Positions 7,462-13,191 of a DNA stretch of 13,191 nt are shown piece after piece. The stretch is taken from assembly GCA_028694075.1 (NCBI GenBank), contig JAQUUD010000037.1, forward strand, positions 1 through 13,191, in the 5' to 3' direction. This DNA comes from Clostridia bacterium (GTDB lineage Bacteria; Bacillota; Clostridia; Christensenellales; UBA1242). The translations under genes were made by a program, and so were the position numbers. Under the pieces are notes generated by a model that saw only the letters and a list, made by a program, of their open reading frames with translations, did not search any database and was not told the origin of the DNA. The stretch's first letter is position 1. The number at the start of each line of letters is the position of its first letter.

Positions 7462-7549
7462 GCGGGATGTTGTGGATTCGAACCACATGGTGTTCGCCCT
7501 TGCCTAGCATTACACGTTTACTTTCAAATGCTCAGAATTCACACCCCGC
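7461..7549 (-). ncRNA. tRNA-like RNA with perfect T-arm and 9-bp acceptor helix but no recognisable anticodon arm
   Basis: Read on the minus strand, this 89-nt stretch has class II tRNA length. A canonical T-arm TGTGG-TTCGAAT-CCACA (7487-7471) is followed without a gap by ACATCCCGC (7470-7462), which pairs with GCGGGGTGT (7549-7541) over 9 bp with one G-T wobble. No CCA is encoded; the 3' end runs into As of the terminator. I cannot fold a D-arm or a 7-nt anticodon loop in the middle. Instead the interior holds AGCATT/AATGCT (15-nt loop) and the 3' arm of GGTGTTCGC/GCGAACACC, whose 5' arm overlaps the acceptor start. The transcript order tRNA-Arg, this sequence, terminator suggests it is transcribed. 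Options are a degenerate or rearranged tRNA gene, a tRNA-derived attachment-site remnant, or an unusual structured RNA. tRNA-Sec and tmRNA do not fit. Confidence 0.45.
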
Positions 7550-7586
7550 GAACACCGTTTATCGCCGCTCTAAACATAACCTTCAT
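7539..7586 (-). other. Possible 15-codon peptide frame between tRNA-Arg and the tRNA-like RNA
   Basis: On the minus strand ATG (7586-7584) is preceded by AGGAGAG (7599-7593) at 6 nt and encodes MKVMFRAAINGVRGV before TGA at 7541-7539. The frame ends inside the GGTGTTCGC dyad and the acceptor-like strand of the tRNA-like RNA. A good RBS in an AT-rich spacer can arise by chance, so the evidence is weak. Confidence 0.2.
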
Positions 7587-7679
7587 ATTTATCTCTCCTA
7601 TAATTTCACTTACTGAAACAAATAGGGCAACAATTTCTAAAGGCATGTTTAAAAGTAGCAATGCAATACTTACGGCAAG

Positions 7680-7756
7680 TGGTGTTCGAGAGAGGATTCG
7701 AACCTCCGATCTGCGGTTTAGGAAACCGATGCTCTATCCTGCTGAGCTACTCGAAC
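7680..7756 (-). tRNA. tRNA-Arg (anticodon CCT), CCA encoded
   Basis: On the minus strand the acceptor GTTCGAG (7756-7750) pairs with CTCGAAC (7690-7684), followed by discriminator A and an encoded CCA (7682-7680). The D-arm has AGCTCAGCAGGATAGAGC. The anticodon loop is TTCCTAA with anticodon CCT, reading AGG arginine codons; the outermost base pair of its stem is a T-C mismatch, the rest pair. The T-arm is GGAGG-TTCGAAT-CCTCT. It ends near the bidirectional terminator after passing the tRNA-like sequence. tRNA 3' ends are common integration sites, and the defence module sits just beyond this locus. Confidence 0.96.
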
Positions 7757-8009
7757 ATATGCTTTGAACATTAATTATGATAGCATAGTTTTTTAATAAT
7801 TTCAAGTTTTTAAAGTGAGAACTATCCAGTTTTAGTTTCTGCTTTCGAATTGGTTTCTTTTAAAGTGAGAACTATCCAGTTTTAGTTTCTGCTGGATTTG
7901 GTTTGCAGATTGCATAATTGCATTTTTTAAAGTGATTTTGTCAATTTTTTTATGTAAGTAGGATTTCTTTTATTTAGTTTATTTTTTTGTCGCAAGATTT
8001 ATAGGAAAC
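7757..8009. other. Intergenic region between tRNA-Arg and serS carrying a mobile-element scar
   Basis: Besides the 36-bp direct repeat (7808-7893), a third partial copy of its first 11 bases (TTTTAAAGTGA) lies at 7925-7935, and TTTTGTCAA follows at 7936-7944. No open frame with an RBS is visible. The tRNA-Arg promoter must read leftward from this region, but I see no clear -35/-10 pair for it. Confidence 0.45.
7808..7893. repeat. 36-bp direct repeat with 14-bp spacer, possible insertion-sequence end
   Basis: A 36-bp sequence beginning TTTTAAAGTGAGAACTATCC and ending TTTAGTTTCTGCT is present twice without mismatch (7808-7843 and 7858-7893). The flanks after each copy are also alike (AATTGGTTTC and ATTTGGTTTG). 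Multiple short direct repeats at one terminus are typical of IS21-family ends, and no transposase is present, so this may be a solo end or deletion remnant. That family link is a hypothesis. Confidence 0.7.
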
Positions 8010-8062
8010 TTGACTTGATTGTTAAGAGTTTGTTATAATGATTTTACTATATCCACAAGGAG
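8010..8062 (+). promoter_or_regulatory. Promoter and RBS of serS
   Basis: TTGACT (8010-8015), an 18-bp spacer and TATAAT (8034-8039) with the extended TG (8031-8032) make a strong promoter. AAGGAG (8057-8062) ends 5 nt before ATG 8068. The upstream in-frame ATG at 8038 overlaps the -10 box and cannot be in the mRNA. No T-box leader is visible; the leader is only about 20 nt. Confidence 0.88.
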
Positions 8063-8067
8063 AATTT

Positions 8068-9378
8068 ATGAAAGATATAAAAAAAATTCTTAAAAACCCT
8101 GAGTCTTTTAATGACAGCGTTTTAAAAAGAAACATAAAAAATATTGATATATATGCTTTGTTAAAATTATATAAAGAATATATTAAAATAAAAAAGGAAA
8201 TTGAAGAAGTTCGTAGCGAACTTAATTTAATTGCGAACTCGATTAAAAAACTTTCGGGTGCGGAGAAAACTGAGGCGATTTCTAAGGCAACTGGGCTTAA
8301 GGGCTCACTTAAATTGCTTGAAGAGAATTTTAAGACCGTTGAAGAAAATTATTTAAATCAAATGATGTTTGTGCCGAATGATCTTCCTGACGACACGCCG
8401 GAAGGATTTAAAGAAGACAATAATCTTCAAATTAAAAAAATAAGCACCCCACGAAAATTTGATTTCAGACCTTTAAATCATTTGGAAATTGGCTCGAAAC
8501 TTGACATAATTGATTTTGACAGTGCAACAAAAACAACTGGCGCAAAATTTTATTTTTTAAAAAATGATGCCTTAATTCTTGAAATGGCACTCAAAAGTTT
8601 TGCTGTTAATCTCTTGAAAAAAAAAGGATTTTTGCTATTGAAAACACCTGACCTTGCAAAAAAAGAAATTTTGATTGGGTCAGGATTTAACCCTCGTGGC
8701 AATGAAAGCAATATATACAACATTGAAGACACAGATATGAGTCTTGTTGCAACTGCTGAAATTACAGTTGGGGGCTTTTTATCAAATACTGTTTTCAAAG
8801 GTGAAGTTCTGCCACTAAAATTTGCTGCTGAAAGTCATTGTTTCCGTCGTGAAGCAGGTGGTGCAGGAAGAGAAAATCGTGGGCTATATCGTGTTCATCA
8901 ATTTGATAAAATTGAAATGTATGTTGTATCAACACCAGAAAAAAGTAATGAAATTTTGGAAGAATTGCTTGGCATTGAAGAAGAAATATATCAAAAATTA
9001 GAACTGCCTTATCGTGTTCTAAGAATTTGTGCTGGCGACCTTGGCGCTCCGGCATATAAAAAATATGATATTGAAGCATGGATGCCGAGCAAAGGATTAA
9101 ACGGTGAATACGGCGAAGTTACATCAACTTCAAATTGCACAGATTTCCAAGCAAGGCGTTTGAATATAAAATATAAAGGGCAAGACGGAGCAAAAAAATT
9201 TGCTCACACATTAAACGGAACTGCCGTTGCAACGAGCCGTGTTATTCTTGCTATATTAGAAAATTATCAGCAGGAAGATGGCAGTGTGCTTATTCCGAAA
9301 GTGTTGCAACCATACACAGGTTTCGACAAAATTGCGATTCCTGCAAGACCATTTGACTCATTTAAAGATAAAGAATAA
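8068..9378 (+). CDS. serS: Seryl-tRNA synthetase
   Basis: This 436-residue class II aminoacyl-tRNA synthetase charges tRNA-Ser (and tRNA-Sec where present) with serine in the cytosol. The N-terminal antiparallel coiled coil that grips the long variable arm spans about residues 29-98. The catalytic domain shows the TAE serine-binding motif (229-231). Motif 2 FRREAGGAGRENRG begins at 259, with HQF at 277-279, and motif 3 LNGTAVATSRVILAILE (382-398) contains R391. The length matches the family (about 420-440). ATG 8068 is used because it follows AAGGAG and because the earlier ATG overlaps the promoter -10. It is a monocistronic housekeeping gene that converges on the CYTH gene. It marks the return to core chromosome after the accessory region. 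No anomaly is seen. Confidence 0.99.
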   Translation: MKDIKKILKNPESFNDSVLKRNIKNIDIYALLKLYKEYIKIKKEIEEVRSELNLIANSIKKLSGAEKTEAISKATGLKGSLKLLEENFKTVEENYLNQMMFVPNDLPDDTPEGFKEDNNLQIKKISTPRKFDFRPLNHLEIGSKLDIIDFDSATKTTGAKFYFLKNDALILEMALKSFAVNLLKKKGFLLLKTPDLAKKEILIGSGFNPRGNESNIYNIEDTDMSLVATAEITVGGFLSNTVFKGEVLPLKFAAESHCFRREAGGAGRENRGLYRVHQFDKIEMYVVSTPEKSNEILEELLGIEEEIYQKLELPYRVLRICAGDLGAPAYKKYDIEAWMPSKGLNGEYGEVTSTSNCTDFQARRLNIKYKGQDGAKKFAHTLNGTAVATSRVILAILENYQQEDGSVLIPKVLQPYTGFDKIAIPARPFDSFKDKE

Positions 9379-9592
9379 TTAAACTTGAAACTGTAATTTT
9401 AATCAAAATATATTTTGTTTGATTTTGTTTATAAAAACCGTTTATTTTCGATTTTTATTATTTATTGAGTTATTCATCAGTTTTAAATATTGAAATTTTT
9501 TTATTATTAATTTTAATTATGCAACTTAGTAAACTAATTTTGTTTATTCATTTGTTTGTTAATTTGTTCAATTATTTTTTAATATTAATAAC
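9379..9592. other. AT-rich 3' untranslated/intergenic stretch after serS
   Basis: No gene, RBS or tRNA is visible on either strand. The only structure is a perfect 14-bp palindrome CAAAATATATTTTG (9404-9417), which is AT-only inside and probably trivial. The serS transcript would run about 220 nt before the terminator at 9593-9639, an unusually long 3' untranslated region. Confidence 0.5.
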
Positions 9593-9639
9593 AAATAAAT
9601 GCCCTGTCGGCGATAACGCCGGCTGGGCAGTTATTTTTT
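9593..9639. terminator. GC-rich bidirectional terminator between serS and the CYTH gene
   Basis: TGCCC (9600-9604) pairs with GGGCA (9625-9629). After a T-T mismatch, GTCGGCG (9606-9612) pairs with CGCCGGC (9617-9623) around an ATAA loop. Outside, AAATAA (9593-9598) pairs with TTATTT (9631-9636), giving U-rich tails on both strands. Its high GC stands out sharply from the AT-rich surroundings. Confidence 0.88.
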
Positions 9640-9697
9640 GATATATTAATTTTTTTAAATGTTTTTTAACTTTTTTTACACAATTAAAAATCAGTTT

Positions 9698-10234
9698 TTA
9701 TTTCAAATTATATTTTCGGCAAAGTAAGGTATTATATGTATTAACAACAATGTCGTTCTCTGATAAAAAAAATTGCTTTGCCAGTTCCAAAATTTTTTCT
9801 TTTGAGTTTTCATCAAAATTTTTTGCAAGAAATTCTATTTCGATAAAATTCCCCAGTTTTTCCACATTATCTAAACATAAATTATAATTTTTAAATATTG
9901 CAGTTCTTCGTTTCTTTTTTATTTCCACAAGCCTACGCATTCCTAGATTTTTAATAATTTCATTTGCTTGCGTAATATCAGATACGTTTGTTTCATATTC
10001 TTCAAATGTACCATGTTTGATTTCTTTTTTTAAGGTGATTGTGGCGATTTTATTTTCAATTCTTGTTCTTACAACGGGCATACCTGTGATTAAGTTCGTT
10101 CCGTCCGCATCATTTAATATCCAAACATTATCAACCTGCACCTGCTCATTACTAAATTTGATTTTTAAATTATCGCAAATTTCTGAAAATTTTTTTAAAT
10201 TTTCTATTTTGAATTTTATTTCATATTCATACAT
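9698..10234 (-). CDS. CYTH-domain protein (class IV adenylate cyclase / triphosphatase-like)
   Basis: This 178-residue protein is a complete CYTH tunnel-fold domain, a family that binds nucleoside triphosphates or inorganic triphosphate with divalent metals. The signature ExExK is at the N-terminus (E3, E5, K7). The other tunnel residues are also visible: VVRTRIE (54-60), TLKK (67-70), FEEYE (77-81), the basic KKKRR (106-110), D122, G128, and the final EIE (132-134). CyaB-type adenylate cyclase, thiamine-triphosphatase and inorganic triphosphatase activities all occur in this family and cannot be told apart by eye. RBS AGGAG lies 6 nt before the ATG, and a good promoter lies upstream (TTGACA 10298-10293, TATAAT 10274-10269). 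It is a single gene converging on serS and lies in the same direction as, and downstream of, the TetR gene. Confidence 0.92.
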   Translation of the reverse strand: MYEYEIKFKIENLKKFSEICDNLKIKFSNEQVQVDNVWILNDADGTNLITGMPVVRTRIENKIATITLKKEIKHGTFEEYETNVSDITQANEIIKNLGMRRLVEIKKKRRTAIFKNYNLCLDNVEKLGNFIEIEFLAKNFDENSKEKILELAKQFFLSENDIVVNTYNTLLCRKYNLK

Positions 10235-10268
10235 ATTTTTCTCCTAATTAAACATTTAAGTTTATATA

Positions 10269-10298
10269 ATTATAAACTTTAAATTCCCACACTGTCAA
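10269..10298 (-). promoter_or_regulatory. Promoter of the CYTH gene
   Basis: On the minus strand a consensus TTGACA (10298-10293) and TATAAT (10274-10269) are separated by 18 bp. The leader is about 30 nt and carries the AGGAG site at 10245-10241. The CYTH gene is thus independent of the TetR gene upstream. Confidence 0.82.
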
Positions 10299-10358
10299 TT
10301 TTTATCAATTAATTATGTTGTTAAAAAATACATTTTTTTAATTCACCTAACAATTAAA

Positions 10359-10901
10359 TTATATATTTTTTCTAAAAAACTTGCTGATTAAATCAACTAA
10401 TATCAAATTCATTTCTTGCAAAGTTTCTCGTCTTTCATTAAATAACCACTTTTTTATAACATTGATACAACCATAAATAAGGAATTGAAACATATATTCC
10501 TGTTTGGTTGAATTTTTATACTTTTCCAATTTTTCGTCGTAATTCATTTTTGAAAAACATACAGGCAATAATTGCTCCAAAAAATCAATATTGTTTAATG
10601 TATCAAGCATTAATTTAAAAAATTCTGCGTTTTCATCAATATATTTTAAAAACTTTAAAATTGTAAGATTGCTGTCAGTAAGTTTTAAAAATTCCTGCAT
10701 TGCAAAAAGATGCTCATTTTCAATATCCTTTAACAAATCATATTCCGTAGAATAATATTTATAAAAAGTTGAGCGGTTGATTTGTGCCAAATCGCAAATT
10801 TCTTTAATTGAAATTTTTTGAATGTTTTTCTTTTTCAAAAGTTTAAGCAAACTGTCTTTCAGCATTTTTTTTGTAAGGCGAACCCTTTGATTTTCTTCCA
10901 T
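10359..10901 (-). CDS. TetR/AcrR-family transcriptional regulator
   Basis: This 180-residue protein has the TetR layout: a short N-terminal helix, then the helix-turn-helix SIKEICDLAQINRSTFYKYY (31-50), followed by an all-helical ligand-binding/dimerisation domain. The STFYKYY recognition helix and following aromatic/acidic turn are typical of the family. The gene is divergent from the MMPL exporter, with 174 bp between them. In this arrangement the regulator normally represses both itself and the transporter and is released by a substrate of the pump; that is inference. RBS AAAAGGAAC lies a few bases upstream of ATG 10901. An AT-only hairpin at 10321-10341, past its stop, may serve as a weak terminator. 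Confidence 0.94.
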   Translation of the reverse strand: MEENQRVRLTKKMLKDSLLKLLKKKNIQKISIKEICDLAQINRSTFYKYYSTEYDLLKDIENEHLFAMQEFLKLTDSNLTILKFLKYIDENAEFFKLMLDTLNNIDFLEQLLPVCFSKMNYDEKLEKYKNSTKQEYMFQFLIYGCINVIKKWLFNERRETLQEMNLILVDLISKFFRKNI

Positions 10902-10999
10902 TTAATGTTCCTTTTAAAATAATTTTGATGATTTTTGTTGCGAAAACCACAAAAAATTAATTTTTGATGATTTAACGACTGTTTCAAAAACAACTGCGG

Positions 11000-11028
11000 T
11001 TACAAAATCTACATATGTATATTATAAT
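11000..11028 (+). promoter_or_regulatory. Promoter of the MMPL exporter with a palindrome in the spacer
   Basis: TATAAT at 11023-11028 is preceded at 17 bp by TTACAA (11000-11005), a weak -35. A perfect palindrome TACATATGTA (11010-11019) fills the spacer, the position where a bound TetR-type dimer would block polymerase. Another short dyad TGTTT-CAA-AAACA lies at 10980-10992. Which of these is the operator cannot be decided here. Confidence 0.5.
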
Positions 11029-11075
11029 ATTTCTAATTCAAAAATTCAAACAAAAATTTGTTTAAAAGGAAGATT

Positions 11076-13191
11076 ATGAATAAATTATCAAAATTTCTTG
11101 TTAACCAAAGATATATTCTTGCGTCAATTTTTATTATTCTTGCAGTTATCAGTGTTTTTTTAATGGGGCAAGTCCGAATTAATTCTGATATTACCAATTA
11201 TTTGCCGTCAGACTCGCCAACTAAAGCCGGATTAACAATAATTCAAACTGAATTTAATGATCCGGCTTCAAGCACGCTAAAAGTGATGTTTGAGAATTTA
11301 ACAATAGAGCAAACAAATGAAATTAAGTCTGAACTGGAAAATATTCAAAATGTTGAAAGTGTAACAATAGAAACAAAAAATGAAAACACGCTTTTTGTTT
11401 TAAAAGTTCCGTTTTCTTCTGATTCAACAGAAGCCAGCACAGTTTATCAAACGGTTAATAACACATACAATAATGCCCAAACAGGCGGGGATATTACAAC
11501 AAAAAATCAACCACTTATCCCTTTATTATTGATGATACTCGCAATTTCAATTATGATTGTGATTTTGCTTCTTATGTGTCAATCGTGGATCGAGCCTTTT
11601 TTGTTTATGATAACAATCGGCATTGCAATTTTTATCAGTCTTGGCACAAATATAATTTTTGATAGTGTTTCAGTGATTACAAATTCCATATCGTCAATTT
11701 TACAACTTTGTTTATCAATGGATTTTGCAATTATTTTAACGAATAGATATAGGCAGGAAAAGCCTAACGCTGAAAACAACAAAATTGCAATGAAAAATGC
11801 AATCAAAAACTCATTAAAATCAATTTTTGGCAGTTCGTTTACAACCATTGTCGGTATGCTTGTTTTATTGTTTATGAGTTTCACAATTGGAATGGAAATG
11901 GGCTTAGTGCTTGCTAAAGGCGTTTTGCTTAGTTTCTTATGTGTCTTTTGTGTTTTACCCGCTTTAATTATTTTGTTTGATAAAGCAATCGAAAAAACTA
12001 GTAAAAAGTTTTTACATTTTAATATGAATAAACTTGGCTTATTCAGTTTTAAAGCAAGAAAAATCGTACCATTTGTGTTCATTATCATTTTTGGATTAAG
12101 TTTTTTCATTCGTGGCGGAGTTGGATTTGATTATACAATTCCTATAATGAACAATGTAGATAAAATTTTTGAAGATAAAAATATAATAGTTCTGATTTAT
12201 GATAATGAAGACGAAGAACACATTGGCGAAATTCTGCCCCTAATTCTTCTAAATTCAGAGGTAGAAAATGCTGAGGGCTATGCAACCACAATTGGAGCGC
12301 GCTTTTCAAGTGAAGAATTTGCTTACACTTCTGAATTAGATTCAGGATTTGTTGATAGTTTGTATAATGAATATTTTTCGGAATTTGGCTTATCCGATGA
12401 TAATAAAATACCAATGTATGATTTTATTATTTTTTTAAATGAAATTGCAGAGACTGACCCGACTTTTGGCGGTATGATTCCAAATGAATATGCTGAGCAG
12501 TTTGCTGAGCAATTACAAAATTTAAAGATTCAAGTTGAAACCGCGTATACAACTTTTGTTGGAGAAAATCATTCAAGACTTATTATAACTTCAACCTTGC
12601 AAAGAGAGTCTGAAAACACTTTTGAATTTTTTGAAACATTGCAAGGAGCAATGGATTTGAATTTTGAAAGCAATTTTTATTTTGTAGGCAATTCCTCAAT
12701 GGCTTATGAAATGAATGATAAAATGAACTGGGAATTAACTTTAATCACAATATTAACCATTATTGCAATTTTAATTATATTAGCATTAACTTTCCGTTCA
12801 ATAATTTTGCCTATAATTCTTGTGTGCATAATTCAATGTGCGATCTTCTTGACAATGGGGGCCCTTGGATTATTTGGTGGAAATTTATATTTTTTGGCAG
12901 TGTTAATCGTTCAAGCACTTTTAATGGGTGCAACAATAGATTATGGAATTCTTTATTCGACATATTATAAAGAAGGTCGGAACTCGCTTGACGTGGTTGA
13001 ATCAACCAAATTTGCCTACAATAAATCAATTCACACAATTTTAACTTCATCATTAATCTTGCTCATTGTGACTGGCATTATCGGACTAATTTCAAACGAT
13101 GCCACAATTTCTCAAGTTTGTTTGTCTATTTCAATAGGAACATTTTGCTCTGCCACCTTAATACTTTTTGCATTGCCACCAATTCTTGCTT
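11076..13191 (+). CDS. MMPL/RND-type membrane exporter, 3' end outside the window
   Basis: The frame is open from ATG 11076 (RBS AAAAGGAAG just upstream) to the right edge, giving 705 residues so far. It has the two-fold RND layout. A first membrane helix lies at about 13-33, then a large extracytoplasmic loop (34-147), then a helix cluster (about 149-303) containing SMDFAIILTNRYRQE (214-228). A central helix at about 330-347 follows, then a second extracytoplasmic loop to about 549, then the repeated cluster from 553 with GATIDYGILYSTYYKE (619-634; D622, Y623). The paired acidic-aromatic motifs are the proton-relay segments of MMPL transporters. The substrate is unknown; members export lipids, peptides or hydrophobic drugs. 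Divergent TetR control suggests an inducible efflux pump. At most a few helices of the second half are missing. Confidence 0.95.
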   Translation, partial: MNKLSKFLVNQRYILASIFIILAVISVFLMGQVRINSDITNYLPSDSPTKAGLTIIQTEFNDPASSTLKVMFENLTIEQTNEIKSELENIQNVESVTIETKNENTLFVLKVPFSSDSTEASTVYQTVNNTYNNAQTGGDITTKNQPLIPLLLMILAISIMIVILLLMCQSWIEPFLFMITIGIAIFISLGTNIIFDSVSVITNSISSILQLCLSMDFAIILTNRYRQEKPNAENNKIAMKNAIKNSLKSIFGSSFTTIVGMLVLLFMSFTIGMEMGLVLAKGVLLSFLCVFCVLPALIILFDKAIEKTSKKFLHFNMNKLGLFSFKARKIVPFVFIIIFGLSFFIRGGVGFDYTIPIMNNVDKIFEDKNIIVLIYDNEDEEHIGEILPLILLNSEVENAEGYATTIGARFSSEEFAYTSELDSGFVDSLYNEYFSEFGLSDDNKIPMYDFIIFLNEIAETDPTFGGMIPNEYAEQFAEQLQNLKIQVETAYTTFVGENHSRLIITSTLQRESENTFEFFETLQGAMDLNFESNFYFVGNSSMAYEMNDKMNWELTLITILTIIAILIILALTFRSIILPIILVCIIQCAIFLTMGALGLFGGNLYFLAVLIVQALLMGATIDYGILYSTYYKEGRNSLDVVESTKFAYNKSIHTILTSSLILLIVTGIIGLISNDATISQVCLSISIGTFCSATLILFALPPILA

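Noticed and set aside
7461..7549. tRNA-Sec, tRNA-Ser/Leu or tmRNA as identity of the tRNA-like sequence.
   Set aside because: No 7-nt anticodon loop on a 5-bp stem, no canonical D-arm and no CCA were found; the tmRNA 5' domain is absent within the expected distance. An integron attC site was also rejected for lack of GTTRRRY core sites.
7401..7767. Two plus-strand open frames (7401-7616 and 7528-7767) across the tRNA region.
   Set aside because: They read the antisense of tRNA-Arg and the tRNA-like sequence, have no RBS, and give the typical spurious peptide of antisense tRNA (RIRTSDLRFRKPM).
7808..7893. 36-bp repeats considered as a CRISPR array.
   Set aside because: There are only two copies, the spacer is 14 bp, flanks are similar instead of unique, and no cas genes are present.
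8038..8067. Earlier ATG at 8038 as the serS start.
   Set aside because: It overlaps the TATAAT -10 box, so it lies upstream of the transcription start; ATG 8068 has AAGGAG at 5 nt.

Overview
The window is very AT-rich and uses the standard code: TGG encodes Trp and the open frames end in TAA or TAG. Ribosome-binding sites are strong (AGGAGG/AAGGAG type), several promoters are of the extended -10 type (TGnTATAAT), and the integrase/excisionase remnants resemble the Tn916 type. Together this points to a low-GC Gram-positive (Bacillota, clostridial type) chromosome. The species cannot be named from this window.

Region 1 (about 1-5100) is accessory DNA. A complete type I restriction endonuclease gene (hsdR, 142-3267) has its own promoter and terminator. 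The methyltransferase and specificity genes it needs are not in the window. Two unrecognised reading frames follow (3413-3589 and 3679-4206); they may be one broken gene. Next is the wreck of a mobile element: a frameshifted excisionase gene (4356-4534) joined directly to the C-terminal catalytic half of a tyrosine recombinase (about 4536-5096). The N-terminal half of the integrase has been deleted.

Region 2 (5097-7461) is a compact two-gene defence-type module: an AAA_15/AAA_21-type ATPase (5448-6773) translationally coupled to an RloB-family TOPRIM-like protein (6760-7443). It has a near-consensus promoter overlapped by a perfect inverted repeat (GTTGCA-N7-TGCAAC), so it is probably repressed. 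A strong bidirectional terminator closes it. The architecture resembles ATPase plus TOPRIM abortive-infection systems (OLD/PARIS-like) and the restriction-linked rloA/rloB genes.

Region 3 (7461-7893) is the tRNA boundary, read on the minus strand. It holds tRNA-Arg(CCT) with encoded CCA. Downstream is a puzzling 89-nt tRNA-like sequence with a perfect T-arm and a 9-bp acceptor-type helix, but no D-arm or anticodon arm I can fold. Its inverted repeats are arranged in a pseudoknot-like order. A 36-bp direct repeat (7808-7893) looks like the end of a lost insertion sequence. The tRNAs mark the edge between accessory and core DNA.

Region 4 (7960-13191) is core-like: serS (seryl-tRNA synthetase) on the plus strand, converging on a CYTH-domain phosphohydrolase/cyclase-like gene through a shared GC-rich terminator. 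A TetR-family regulator is divergent from an MMPL/RND-type membrane exporter that runs off the right edge.

The most interesting candidates are the tRNA-like RNA at 7461-7556 and the promoter/operator logic of the ATPase-RloB module. Its position next to a mobile-element scar at a tRNA locus is the usual setting of a defence island.
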